Below are positions 9,666 to 18,606 of a stretch of DNA of 64,000 nucleotides, piece by piece. The stretch lies in contig SSEL01000007.1 of assembly GCA_008012315.1 (NCBI GenBank), forward strand, positions 120,539-184,538, read 5' to 3'. Position 1 is the stretch's first letter. Each line of letters opens with the position of its first letter. This stretch comes from Rhodospirillaceae bacterium (lineage in GTDB: Bacteria; Pseudomonadota; Alphaproteobacteria; Dongiales; Dongiaceae). The notes below the pieces were generated by a model. That model did not search any database. It was not told where the DNA came from and saw only the letters and a program-made list of their open reading frames with translations. The position numbers and the translations under genes were made by a program.

Positions 9666-9673
9666 ACCGTAAC
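9666..9673 (+). promoter_or_regulatory. Third ACCGTAAC motif, before the small gene at 9812
   Basis: GTAACCGTAACGTAC (about 9663-9677) contains the same ACCGTAAC core seen at 753 and 3267/3277. It lies between the end of the NhaC gene (9619) and the start at 9812, 139 bases upstream of the latter. All four copies are intergenic and point the same way. Confidence 0.35.
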
Positions 9674-9811
9674 GTACTTCTATGACTGCGTCTTCAAAGG
9701 CATCCTAGGAGGACCCTTCCGTCATAATGCCCATAGTTTGGCTGTTACACGCCGTGCGGAGAAAGATTTCCAGCGCCGCAAATGTACTTCTACGGATCAG
9801 GAGCTTAGGTC

Positions 9812-10078
9812 TTGTCAGAAGCGACCAAACATATCGGTCGAGTTTGCAAGCTTTTTCCCGACTGGGCCGAAGAAGTACTGCGTCTGGCTATGAAAAGCGA
9901 AGGTTTTCGCAGCGCTTGTGAGGACTATGGCATAGCGGTCCAAGCCTTGGAGCGTCTGGCGGCGGGAAATCTTGCCCAGGACGAAAGAAAGATAAACGAG
10001 TACCGCGTTCTCGTCAGGGAGCTGGAAAAGGAGCTGGAAGGTGAGCTGCTGACTTTTCGCCGAGGAGATCGATGCTGA
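9812..10078 (+). CDS. Small hypothetical soluble protein
   Basis: 88 residues, starting with TTG at 9812 behind AGGAGC at a good distance. The ORF track overlaps this with a second-frame ORF from 9727 that has no such signal. Composition is that of a helical cytosolic protein (CKLFPDWAEEVLRLAMKS, then YGIAVQALERLAAG and a KELEGELLTF tail), with no membrane segment. I do not recognise the family; similar short 'LFPDWAEE..RLA' proteins may exist in rhizobia. It is followed directly by a patatin remnant. Confidence 0.65.
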   Translation: MSEATKHIGRVCKLFPDWAEEVLRLAMKSEGFRSACEDYGIAVQALERLAAGNLAQDERKINEYRVLVRELEKELEGELLTFRRGDRC

Positions 10079-10085
10079 TGATTGA

Positions 10086-10504
10086 GCTAGTAATAGCGAA
10101 AGTTTGGCCAGAACAGCGATCCTCAGCAATTGGCATCCGGACTTCAAAAGAAGGGTCGTGCAGCGGCTCTACATTATCCGCACTGGCGGCACCAGTCCGA
10201 CCCGAAAGCAGATTCAAAGAGGACTTGGCAGCATTCCACACGGGCGATCGGCATGATGTCCAAAACCTCCGGAATCAACGACCTCAATCGATTGTATTTG
10301 TCTACCCTTGATGACGATGTGGAGTTTCGGTTTATCTCGCTTCCGCCAGAGTATGTGCGAACGACGGAGGAGGAGTTCAACCAAGCCGAGATGAATCGCC
10401 AGTATGATCTTGGTTATCGGCTGGGGATCGGGGGTGTTCCATGGAGAACGCTGCCACCCGGCTATTTTTTGTCGGACAAGAATAAGGTTATAGCCAAACA
10501 TTGA
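10086..10504 (+). pseudogene. Patatin-like phospholipase, frameshifted C-terminal remnant
   Basis: Two frames together read as the C-terminal third of a patatin-like protein. Frame one (10086-10253) gives 'RLYIIRTGG...' and '...GSIPHGRSA' before TGA 10254. Frame two (from about 10253, end of the 124-aa ORF at 10504) gives 'MMSKTSGINDLNRLYLS', 'FRFISLPPEY' and 'YDLGYRLGIGGVPWRTLPPG'. The family pattern 'LYVIRNG...ARS.S.L.K.QGI.DL.RIY...Y.LA.IP..F...FD.GY.LA..G.PW...PPG' runs continuously across the junction. The catalytic GxSxG and DGA portions are absent, so this is a decayed gene. An unrelated intact patatin lipoprotein lies at 14485-15684. Confidence 0.7.
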
Positions 10505-10524
10505 TCGCCCCAGGGAGAATGATC

Positions 10525-10953
10525 ATGACCGATCTGCTGCGACCACAGGATCTGACGAAGGTTCATCAGGAAGCTGAGTTGGCAAAGGCCAAGAAGGCGA
10601 TGGATTTTGCCAAACACGAGGAGGACGAAAAGCAGTCTTTGCGCGAAATATTCATGTCGCGAGAAATTCACCCTGAAGCAAAGACGCGGATCAATGCGGC
10701 TGTTCGACGCGCCGCCGAACAAGGTTTTCGGCAAGTCCTAGTGATCGAATTTCCGGCGACGTACTGCAATGACAACGGGCGCTGCATCAACAACCTGGAA
10801 TCCGATTGGCAACTATCCCTGGAAGGCTTCGCCAAGCGGGCCCATGACTACTTCCTAAAAGAATTGAAGCCACTCGGCTTCAAGATGACGGCGCAGGTCC
10901 TTGATTATCCCGGGGGTAAGCCAGGCCGCGTTGGAATGTTCTTGGGTTGGTAA
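10525..10953 (+). CDS. Hypothetical cytosolic protein
   Basis: 142 residues from ATG 10525. CAGGGAG ends seven bases upstream, which favours it over the two earlier in-frame starts (10501 TTG, 10519 ATG). The N-terminal third is a charged helix rich in Lys/Glu. It is followed by an alpha/beta-looking part with 'FRQVLVIEFPATYCNDNGRCINN' containing two Cys, and 'YFLKELKPLGFKMTAQVLDYPGGKPGRVGMFLGW'. No membrane segments or catalytic signature are recognised. It looks intact, with a normal stop, among decayed neighbours. Confidence 0.65.
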   Translation: MTDLLRPQDLTKVHQEAELAKAKKAMDFAKHEEDEKQSLREIFMSREIHPEAKTRINAAVRRAAEQGFRQVLVIEFPATYCNDNGRCINNLESDWQLSLEGFAKRAHDYFLKELKPLGFKMTAQVLDYPGGKPGRVGMFLGW

Positions 10954-11384
10954 TGACACTGGGAGGCTCGGCATCACGTCTTGACGCGCCAGGTTTCACA
11001 AATGCACACCCTAGTGCCAAGCTTTCGAGCAATGCTAACTGACGTGTGGCGGCCGGAGGAATGCCATCTCGGAAACCTATATGAAATATATATATTGTCT
11101 CCTTCCGGCTGGCTCGATGGCATGATAAGCTAGTTCTTAATGTGTAGTGGGGGCGAAGGAAATCAGCCGTCGGAACCACCCCCAATTATTTCCGCACTAC
11201 TGAGATGCGCGGCTCGAGGGATGACGGCACCCCGAACCGAGTTGTGTTGCAGCTGAACTCGAAAAAAAGGAAGCCCGGTGACGCTCAGTGTAGTGGTCAT
11301 CACGATCACACATTGTGGGCACTCTTACGGCGATCTCTGATGGCCGCGTAAGCTGCGAACTATAGGCTTTGATCGGAGGGGGAT
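10954..11384. other. 431-base stretch without a supported gene
   Basis: Contains an A/T-rich island (about 11078-11098, TATGAAATATATATATTG) that could be a promoter, and a stretch near 11143-11206 with G-run and C-run elements that do not nest into a clean hairpin. The minus-strand ORFs here have no ribosome binding sites or family resemblance. Confidence 0.4.
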
Positions 11385-12434
11385 ATGCTTCCAGATCGCG
11401 CCGTGGAAACAAAAGATTCTTCGGCACCGCCGACTCCGTCTTCTGCAGAAATCCGGCAGTATCTTGGCACCTTGCTTCGGCAGGGTACTTTCCAAACATC
11501 GGAACGAAATCGTCGTTTTCTGAGCTATGTGGTTGAAGAAACGCTCGAGGGTCGAGCGGACCGTATTAAGGCCTACAATATAGCTCTTGCCGCCTTTGAC
11601 CGCACCGAAGATTTCGACCCAATGACGGATCCAATCGTTCGGATAGAAGCAAGTCGCCTTCGCCGCTCCCTAGAGCATTACTATCTAACCGACGGTCAGG
11701 CCGACTGTATCAGGATCGCTATTCCTAAGGGATCCTATGCAGCCACTTTCGGCTATAAAGAAGGTGCCATCCCAGAAACGCCGCCGCCGCCTCAGACCTG
11801 CGTAAGTCCAACACCTAGTTCACCACGACTGGGCGGTATATCCGGATTTTCGTTGGGCTTATGTGCGCTCGCAGTGATGGTTTGCGTTATCATCGGCTAT
11901 AGCGGTCTAAAGTATGGTGTTGGCTCCCGCAGCGGCGCCTCACAAGACACACCGTCACTGGCCATCGCTTCATTTGAAGACAATAGCGGAGATCCGAAAT
12001 ACTCGTTCATCGCCCGTAGCCTCACTTATGACGTTGCGACAGCGCTCACTCAACTGCCAGGAGTGGCAATATTCGGCCTTGAGCCCAGCGAGAGCTACGC
12101 GCCCGCTCAATCACAGCGAAGACCGAACTATGTTCTGCGCGGCTCAGTCCATGTTGAAGAACATGATATGCGCGTCGCGGTCTTTTTGCTCGACGCAAAC
12201 ACAGGTCAGTTTTTGCAGTCATGGTATATAAAACAGAATATGAGCACAAACACCGTGATCGGTATGCAAGCGGCCATCGCGCAACAGATTTTGGCTTCGG
12301 TGAAAAACGATTGCGCGTCTCCACTGGGTAATCTTCGGACACAGGGGCGAACGGTGGTATTTGAATGTGAGAAGCCTGCCGTAGATGTTGCAAGGCAGAA
12401 TGCAAAGATTGGGCACGCCGGAAAGCGAAGCTAA
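11385..12434 (+). CDS. 'Adenylate cyclase-like' TolB/TPR protein, probably C-terminally truncated
   Basis: 349 residues. The N-terminal domain (about 20-130: 'LGTLLRQGTFQTSERNRRFL', 'DRIKAYNIALAAF', 'DPIVRIEASRLRRSLEHYY', 'IPKGSYAATF') is the winged-helix-like module found in a rhizobial family often annotated as adenylate cyclase. A Pro-rich linker and one membrane segment (about 158-180) follow, then a TolB/FlgO-like domain ('LAIASFEDNSGDPKYSFIARSL', 'PNYVLRGSVHVEEHDMRVAVFLLDANTGQ'). The family usually continues with a TPR region of roughly 200 residues, which is missing. A strong GGAGGGGGAT precedes the ATG. A possible tail remnant lies downstream in another frame. No cyclase catalytic domain is present. 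Confidence 0.65.
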   Translation: MLPDRAVETKDSSAPPTPSSAEIRQYLGTLLRQGTFQTSERNRRFLSYVVEETLEGRADRIKAYNIALAAFDRTEDFDPMTDPIVRIEASRLRRSLEHYYLTDGQADCIRIAIPKGSYAATFGYKEGAIPETPPPPQTCVSPTPSSPRLGGISGFSLGLCALAVMVCVIIGYSGLKYGVGSRSGASQDTPSLAIASFEDNSGDPKYSFIARSLTYDVATALTQLPGVAIFGLEPSESYAPAQSQRRPNYVLRGSVHVEEHDMRVAVFLLDANTGQFLQSWYIKQNMSTNTVIGMQAAIAQQILASVKNDCASPLGNLRTQGRTVVFECEKPAVDVARQNAKIGHAGKRS

Positions 12435-12606
12435 GGAACTCGGCTTATCACTATTGAACCCGCCTATATCAATTTCGAGCTATTTGCGCTGGATGAGTGA
12501 GTGGCATCGGATGTGGCGCGCGCTGCAAGAGCTGATGGGCGCCGGGCTCGAATCCGCCCAAAGGGATTGTCGATTCAGACTGAAGGGTGCGCGAACAACG
12601 AGTTAA
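12385..12606 (+). pseudogene. Possible tail remnant of the TPR region of the preceding gene
   Basis: A 73-codon frame overlapping the end of the previous gene. 'ISISSYLRW' and 'ALQELMGAGLES' resemble the closing part of the related TPR proteins ('..F.I..YLR......L..LRKAGL.'). If correct, an internal deletion with frameshift removed most of the TPR array. The similarity is short and could be chance. Confidence 0.3.
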
Positions 12607-12644
12607 ACTCAGCGTGGACATAAGGTCACTCAGACGGAGGACTG

Positions 12645-12835
12645 ATGTGCAATGACGATCGATTGAAGCTTTCCCTTGACGCAATCATTGAAAGTTTTGC
12701 AGATCTAGAATTTAAAATACAATTCGGTGAGGGACGTCCGAACATCGAAGCTCGGGATGATATCAAGATCACCGACGTCGCGCCAATCATGCGAACGGCC
12801 GGAGTCCGCAACGAAGGTGATCTCGTCCAACATCG
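12645..12835 (+). pseudogene. 5' fragment of an unidentified gene joined to IS66 sequence
   Basis: ATG 12645 has an ideal CGGAGG ribosome binding site. The first roughly 62 codons read as a normal acidic protein ('LSLDAIIESFADLEFKIQFGEG', 'DIKITDVAPIMRTAGVRN'). From about 12836 the DNA is IS66 transposase sequence in another frame, so the ORF's last 40 codons (Arg/Pro/Ser-rich) are out of frame with any real protein. The original gene was therefore cut by the insertion or by a later deletion. I do not recognise the family. Confidence 0.45.
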
Positions 12836-13440
12836 ATGGAGCTGGCCGGGGTCCTCTACCGAGGTGGCCAGATCAAGGAGGTCGCCTGCCTGGCGCACGT
12901 CCGGCGCAAGTTTTTTGAGATACATGTGGCGCCAGGCTCCGCCATCTCCAAGGAGGCCTTGATGCGCATCGCCGAGCTTTATCAGGTCGAACAAGCGATA
13001 AGGCGAAAACCACCGGAACAGCGGCAGCGGATCAGGCAACAACATGCCGCACCGAAGCTCGATAACCTGGAGGCCTGGCTTCACGGGCAGCTTACCCGGG
13101 TCTCCGGCAAGAAAGCTGTGGCCGATGCTATCCACTATGGCTTCACGCGGCTATGTCGCCTGCGAATCTATCTGGAGGATGGGCGCCTCGCCATTGACAG
13201 CAACGCTGCGGAGCGGGTATGCGCGGCATAGCGGTCGGAAGGAAGAATTGGTTGTTCGCAGGGTCGAAAACCGGCGGCCAGGCCGCGGCGGTGGCCTATA
13301 CGCTCATTGAGACAGCCAAGCTCAACAAGATCGACCCGCAGGCTTGGCTGACCAATGTGCTCGGCCGTATCGCCGAACATAAGATCAACCGCATCGACGA
13401 ATTGCTGCCTTGGCATTACCAGTCGCATGTCGAGACATGA
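12836..13440 (+). mobile_element. IS66-family transposase remnant (3' part, frameshifted)
   Basis: The frame from 12836 reads 'LYRGGQIKEVACLAHVRRKFFEI' and ends in 'DSNAAERV', the final DDE-domain block containing the catalytic Glu. The frame then shifts, and 13219-13440 continues as '[21 protein letters not shown]' and '[11 protein letters not shown]', the usual IS66 C-terminal domain. In intact IS66 the two are contiguous ('N..ER..R..A.GRKN'), so a frameshift near 13215 separates them. The N-terminal half, including the Zn-finger-like region and the first catalytic Asp residues, is missing, as are orfA/orfB. No terminal inverted repeats were identified. The element is inactive. Confidence 0.85.
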
Positions 13441-14459
13441 GATTCGAAGGACGCTTACGGCGCATCGCCATGAGGTTCGTCTGGGCCGCCATCGCCCTTA
13501 CCTGGCTAGTTGTTCTCGGCTTGGTCGGCTGGGCTGGCTGCGCCCTCTATATCGACCTGCCCCCAGGCTGGCAACTGGCCTGCACGATCCTGTTTGCGGC
13601 GGTGATTGCCGTCAGTCTGGTTTGGGGCCGAACGCGACGCCGTCGGCTGTCGCTCTGTCTTTTGAGCTTTGCCGCCGTCCTCGTCTGGTGGCTGACACTC
13701 AGGCCAAGCAACGATCGGCCCTGGCAGTCGGATGTCGATCGCACCGCCTGGGTCGAGATCAATGGCAACCAAGTGACGATCCATAATGTGCGGAACTTCG
13801 GCTACCGTACGGAAACTGATTACACGCCCAATTGGGAAGTAAGAACCTATGATATGACGCAGATCAAGGCTGCCGATCTCTTCCTCACCTTCTGGGGCTC
13901 ACCTTGGATTGCCCATCCGATCATCAGCTTTCAGTTTGGCGACAACCAGCACGTCGCCTTCTCGATCGAGACGCGTAAGGTGATCGGCGACAGCTATTCC
14001 GCCTTCCGTGGCTTCTTTCGCCAGTATGAGCTGATCTATATCGTCGCGGATGAACGCGACGTCATTCGCTTGCGCACCAATTATCGCAGCGGCGAAGAGG
14101 TCTATCTCTATCGTACCGCCGTCTCTTCCGAGGCAACGCGGGCGATCTTCCTCGATTACCTGCGCAGCCTCAACGCCTTGCGTGACCAGCCACAGTTCTA
14201 CAACGCTGTCACGTCCAATTGCACAAGCAATATCCGCATCCATACCGGAGCGGCTTCCGGGACTTTGCCACCCTGGGACTGGCGCCTGCTGCTCAATGGC
14301 GAATCCGAAGAATACGCCTATCAGCATGGCCGCCTGGCGGGTAATCTGCCCTTCGATCAGTTGAAAGCCCAGGCCGATATTAATGAGGCGGCTCGCGCGG
14401 CCGACGAGTCGGCAGATTTCTCTGCTTTGATACGTCGAAATCGCTCGGGATTTCCTTAA
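13437..14459 (+). CDS. DUF4105 (Lnb N-terminal periplasmic-type) membrane protein
   Basis: 340 residues from ATG 13437, which overlaps the IS66 stop; ATG 13470 ([12 protein letters not shown]) is an alternative. Neither has a clear ribosome binding site. Two or three hydrophobic segments (about residues 15-95) precede a large periplasmic domain with DUF4105 features: '[29 protein letters not shown]', '[18 protein letters not shown]', and the Cys-containing '[11 protein letters not shown]'. DUF4105 is related to the N-terminal domain of lacto-N-biosidase and has a papain-like (NlpC/P60-like) Cys/His arrangement, so a protease or amidase role is possible but unproven. Only the C-terminal IS66 remnant separates it from the decayed block. 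Confidence 0.75.
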   Translation: MRFEGRLRRIAMRFVWAAIALTWLVVLGLVGWAGCALYIDLPPGWQLACTILFAAVIAVSLVWGRTRRRRLSLCLLSFAAVLVWWLTLRPSNDRPWQSDVDRTAWVEINGNQVTIHNVRNFGYRTETDYTPNWEVRTYDMTQIKAADLFLTFWGSPWIAHPIISFQFGDNQHVAFSIETRKVIGDSYSAFRGFFRQYELIYIVADERDVIRLRTNYRSGEEVYLYRTAVSSEATRAIFLDYLRSLNALRDQPQFYNAVTSNCTSNIRIHTGAASGTLPPWDWRLLLNGESEEYAYQHGRLAGNLPFDQLKAQADINEAARAADESADFSALIRRNRSGFP

Positions 14460-14484
14460 AACGTCCCACGCGCAGCAGTTCAAT

Positions 14485-15684
14485 CTATCGGAGGCTGCCT
14501 GCAGGCCCGGGCACCATCATTTCCTTGAAAAACCATGTGGGAATATCGCCTAAGTTGGTTGGCGTACGGCTCCATGGGTTCCCCCGTGCCCCGAGGGTGC
14601 GGCCCGCGTCGAAAGCTGCGCGCATCTGGGTTGGGTCGAAGGCGAGTGGGTCATTGCCGACATTCACGTTGTCCGGAATCTCAACCGTATTGAAGGAGTA
14701 GCCCAGCAGCCTCGTCCCGATATAAGACCTCGCCAGCGCCGTCTGCATGGATTGTTCCATCATCACGCTGATCGTTGTCGCCGCGATCTTGCCAAGGGCC
14801 CGGATCAAGGCCTCAGGCGGCTCCGTGACCTTGCCGTTATTGATCAGGTAGAGACTGCCCGGGCCGTATAGGGGAGGATTGGGTCTCCGCGTTCCGCCCA
14901 TCCCCGGAATGACCAGATTCGAACGGGCGGCCCCATCGACGAATAGATGCCCATCTATTTCCACCGGCGGAAAGACGATCGGGAACGACGCAGAAGCCAG
15001 CAAGACATCGCGATAGAGCTGCAGCTTCCCCGCCTTCGCAATCATCGTCATATTCCAGACCCAGGTCTGGCCATAATCAATGTTGGTGGTGCCAACGAAC
15101 AGCATTCGGTTCTGATCATAGGCCGCAGCCACGCGCTTCAAGGTGTCGGCTGTCACATACTTGGCAATCATAGCCCGCAAAGGGGCGGTGTCCTTAAGCG
15201 AGTCAGCGGATAACAGGCTGAAGATGCCTCTATCCTGGTAGATGTCGGCGCTGGTTACCTTCGTGTACATCTCTTCCAGCGTCGCATCATCGGCAGGCGT
15301 GCCGAGAAAGGCGTGGGTGGCCAGCAAGGCACCGGTGCTGACCCCGCCGACGACATCGAATTGCGGCCGCTTTCCGCTCTCGCGCCAGCCAATGAGGAAG
15401 CCGGCGCCGAAGGCACCGTTCTGGCCGCCCCCGGAGAGGGACAGAAGGTTCAACGCATGACCGCGCTTGCGCTCAAGGTAGCGTATAATATTGTCCCCAG
15501 GGACCACCGTCATCGCGGCGTACATGCTCGACGGCTGGCTTGGATTGAGCGGCTCGTAGCCATTGGGGAGGGTCGCATATTGCGGCGCATGCAGGGAGAG
15601 CGTTCGCTCCGGTGGCGACGAACATGCCGCTAGAAGAAGCAACGCGAGACAGGCCTGAAAACCCCGGAACCTCTTGCGCCCCAT
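14485..15684 (-). CDS. Patatin-like phospholipase lipoprotein
   Basis: 399 residues from ATG 15684 (upstream GGTGG). The ORF track extends to 15837, but the lipoprotein signal starts at MGRKRFRGFQACLALLLLAAC (lipobox LAAC, Cys21). The patatin catalytic elements are intact: oxyanion loop 'LSGGGQNGAFGAG' (about 83-95), nucleophile Ser116 in GGVSTG, and the catalytic Asp in 'FVDGAARSNL' (about 250). It is predicted to hydrolyse lipids or acyl esters at the cell envelope. It is convergent with the DUF4105 gene (25-base gap) and divergent from the dnaE2 remnant. Unlike the patatin fragment at 10086-10504 it looks functional. Confidence 0.88.
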   Translation of the reverse strand: MGRKRFRGFQACLALLLLAACSSPPERTLSLHAPQYATLPNGYEPLNPSQPSSMYAAMTVVPGDNIIRYLERKRGHALNLLSLSGGGQNGAFGAGFLIGWRESGKRPQFDVVGGVSTGALLATHAFLGTPADDATLEEMYTKVTSADIYQDRGIFSLLSADSLKDTAPLRAMIAKYVTADTLKRVAAAYDQNRMLFVGTTNIDYGQTWVWNMTMIAKAGKLQLYRDVLLASASFPIVFPPVEIDGHLFVDGAARSNLVIPGMGGTRRPNPPLYGPGSLYLINNGKVTEPPEALIRALGKIAATTISVMMEQSMQTALARSYIGTRLLGYSFNTVEIPDNVNVGNDPLAFDPTQMRAAFDAGRTLGARGNPWSRTPTNLGDIPTWFFKEMMVPGPAGSLR

Positions 15685-15896
15685 GTATCCACCAAGCCCG
15701 GAAGAAAAGCCGTAAGACGTCGAAAGGCCAGACCCCGGTTTTCGAGGCAACCGGTTTTTCCCGGTTTCTTCGCCAAACCACGCATGGCGCTTTATCCTGT
15801 CGCAATTCGTCACTTTTCGCAACTTCACCTTTGTCACAGGAGCAGGTGTTTACGGAGGAGGATGTGGTCCCATTGACGTGCCGGACACATTCGGCG

Positions 15897-18017
15897 GAGT
15901 TACCTGATCAGTACCCCGAAGAGCGGACCATGCCGGGGCTGACGGCGCAGCAGGCGCTGGAGAAGCTCACCTGGGAAGGCGCTGCCGAGCGCTATCCGGA
16001 GGGCGTGCCGAGTAGGATCCGAAAGATCCTGCAGCATGAGCTCGATCTCATCGAGCGGCTGCAATATGCGCCCTATTTCCTGACGGTGAATGCCGTCGTG
16101 CGCTACGCCAGGAGCCAGGACATGAGCGGCGGGAGAAGGTGATCCAGTGGATCTATGAGACCTATGGCCGGGACCGAGCCGCCCTGTGCTCTGTCGTCAG
16201 CCGCTACCGCGCCAAGGGCGCCTTGCGGGATGCCGGCAAGGCGCTGGGCCTGACCGAAGACCTCATCAAGATGCTGTCCTCCCAGGTCTGGGCCTTTGCC
16301 GATGACGGTGTCGAAGCAAAACATGTTGTCGGTCTCAACCTCAACCTTAAGGACCGGCGGCTGCGCCTGTGTCTTGACCTGGCGAAGCAGCTAATGGGCG
16401 CCCCGGCATCTCTCCCAGCATCCCGGTGGCTTCGTCCTGACCTAGGACCGGCTGGACGAGCTGGTACCGATCGAGCCCGCCGCCATGGAGGACCGCCAGG
16501 TCATCGAATGCGACAAGGACGATATTGATGTCCTCAGGTTCATGAAGATGGATGTATTGGGGCTTGGCATGCTCTCTTGCATGAAACGGGGCTTCGACCT
16601 GCTGGAAGCCCATAAGGGCATCAAGCTCGATCTCGCCACCATCCCGGCCGAGGACCCCCGGACCTATGCGATGATCCGCAAGGCCGACACGTTGGGGACC
16701 TTCCAGATCGAGAGCCGGGCGCAGATGTCGATGCTGCCACGGATCAAGCCCCGGACCTTCTATGATCTCGTCATCCAGGTCGCCATCGTTCGGCCCGGGC
16801 CCATTCAGGGTGACATGGTCCATCCTTATCTCCGGCGGCGGGAGGGGAAGGAGCCGATCGTCTATCCAAAGCCAGAGCTTGAGAAGGTGCTCGGTAAGAC
16901 GCTCAGTGTCCCGCTTTTCCAGGAGCAGGCGATGCGGGTCGCGATCGAATGCGCCGGCTTCACCGGCATGGTCGCCAATGGCTATAGCCCGGACTTTGCC
17001 GAACAGACCTTCAAGCAGCTGAATGGCTTCGGCTCCTACGGTTTCCCCGAAAGCCATGCCGCGTCTTTTGCCTTGATCGCCTATGCCTCGTCCTGGCTCA
17101 AATGCCATCACCCCGATGTCTTCTGCGCCCCCCTCCTCAATGCTCAGCCAATGGGCTTCTACGCGCCCGCACAGATCGTTCGCGACGCCCGCGAGCATGG
17201 TGTCGAGGTTCGGCCGATCTGCATCAATGAATCCCGTTGGGATTGCGCGCTGGAGCCGACAACCCCAGAACGTCGCTTTGCCGTGCGGCTGGGGCTTCGC
17301 TATGTCCGCGGTCTCTCCAACGATCATGCGGCTATGATCCTCGCCGTCCGGGGCGAGCGTGCTTTCACCTCGGTGGACGATGTCCGTCTCCGTGCCGTAG
17401 GCCCCGTCTCGGCTTTGGAGCGGATTGCGGAGGCGGATGGCTTTCAACCCTCGCTGAAGCTGCAGCGACGCCAGGCCCTCTGGGCCATCAAGGCGCTCCG
17501 GGATGACACGCTGCCGCTCTTCGCTGCAGCGACGGCCCGCGAGGACGAGGTCGTGCGCGAAGTGCAAGAGCCAACTGTCGAGCTGCGGCCGATGACGGCC
17601 GGGGGCGAGGTGGTCGAGGATTACAGGCATGCGGGCCTCACTCTGCGGGCGCATCCCGTGAGCTTCCTGCGCCAAGATCTTGCTAAGCGACGGATCGTCA
17701 CCTGCGTCAAGGCGATGGGCGCGAAGGACGGAATCTGGCTGGAAACGGCGGGCCTGGTCCTCGTTCGTCAGCGGCCGGGCTCGGCGAAAGGCGTCCTCTT
17801 CGTCACGATTGAAGACGAGACGGGGGCTGCGAACCTCATCCTCTGGCCGACGGTCTTCGAGAAATTCCGCCGCGTGGTCCTCACCGCCGGCATGATCGCT
17901 GTTAAAGGACCAGTCCAGCGCGAAGGCGAAGTCGTCCATCTCATCGTGCAGCGCGTCACGGATCTACGGGCGTTTTCTCCCGCAGGACAAGGCTGCCCTC
18001 GCTGCCCAAATCCTTAA
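15897..18017 (+). pseudogene. dnaE2: Error-prone DNA polymerase DnaE2 (ImuC), multiply broken
   Basis: Fragments in order match DnaE2. (1) 'YPEERTMPGLTAQQALEKL' to 'VVRYARSQD' (about 15915-16122). (2) After a deletion, 'HERREKVIQWIYETYGRDRAAL' to 'AKQLMGAPA' (about 16123-16410). (3) After a frameshift, 'RHLSQHPGGFVLT', TAG (16443-16445), then '[18 protein letters not shown]' onward (ORF to 18017). Deletion one removes the family's catalytic 'PDIDVDFE' block. A second in-frame deletion joins 'IECAGFTG' to '[12 protein letters not shown]' (about 16965), losing the region usually reading 'EAD.LRRAMA.FK'. The PHP domain and the extreme C-terminus are absent. DnaE2 is the mutasome polymerase acting with ImuA/ImuB, neither of which is present. 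This copy cannot be functional. Confidence 0.92.
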
Positions 18018-18140
18018 TCGGGTCTGGGACGCCGCTTGATGGTTGACCTGCAAGGAACCGAACCTGCGACTCAAGTCAGAACCGAACCGTCCAGTTCCGG
18101 TGTAGCGAATAGCTCGATTTGCGACATGACTATTTGGACT

Positions 18141-18515
18141 TCATAGCTTCTTCTGTCGAGCAACTGCTTTCAACAAGTCCGGAGCCAGCTCTCTTTGGGC
18201 TTCCGTCAGTTGTCCGACGAGATGGTTGAGCTCTGCAGCTGTGGTCGATGTCGCGATGGCGCCGCGATCGTAGCCGGTTCGTATTAGATCGGCGAGATCG
18301 ACGCCAAGAACACCGGCAATGCGCTCAAGAATTGGGATCGATGGAACAACCTGGCCACGTTCCAATTTTGACAAACCCTGTTTCGAAACGGAGGCATTTT
18401 TTGCCAGCTCGTCCTGGCTGAGGCCTTTTTCGTCTCGAAGACGACGAACCTCGGCACCTAATTTCCGAGGCTCGTATCCCTGATTTCTCGTTTGTTGGAT
18501 CGTGGATTTGGCCAT
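18141..18515 (-). CDS. XRE-family helix-turn-helix regulator
   Basis: 124 residues. The HTH_3 domain spans about residues 18-72 ('LGAEVRRLRDEKGLSQDELAKNASVSKQGLSKLERG', 'PSIPILERIAGVLGVDLADL'). A short C-terminal helical part ('AAELNHLVGQLTEAQRELAPDLLKAVARQ') probably mediates dimerisation. The gene stands alone between the dnaE2 remnant and bfr. Three CCGTWWTT-type repeats at helical spacing lie just upstream (18541-18591) and may be its own operator. The target genes are unknown. Confidence 0.85.
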   Translation of the reverse strand: MAKSTIQQTRNQGYEPRKLGAEVRRLRDEKGLSQDELAKNASVSKQGLSKLERGQVVPSIPILERIAGVLGVDLADLIRTGYDRGAIATSTTAAELNHLVGQLTEAQRELAPDLLKAVARQKKL

Positions 18516-18540
18516 GAATGGCGAAATTTTCTCGTCGACT

Positions 18541-18591
18541 CCGTATTTCCAGGAAACTCGAGCCGTTATTACAGCAAATCAAGCCGTAATT
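18541..18591. repeat. Three phased CCGTWWTT repeats upstream of the XRE gene
   Basis: CCGTATTT (18541-18548), CCGTTATT (18563-18570) and CCGTAATT (18584-18591) are spaced 22 and 21 bases apart, two helical turns. The last two extend to AGCCGT.ATT. They lie 26-76 bases upstream of the XRE start (18515, minus), a plausible autoregulatory operator array. Confidence 0.4.
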
Positions 18592-18606
18592 TTGACTCCG
18601 ATCAAT

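Noticed and set aside
11143-11206. Possible hairpin from TAGTGGGGG and CCCCC/CACTA elements
   Set aside because: The paired elements are in non-nested order and do not form a stable stem.
16347-17939. 530-codon minus-strand ORF opposite dnaE2
   Set aside because: Antisense of the polymerase remnant; no family similarity.
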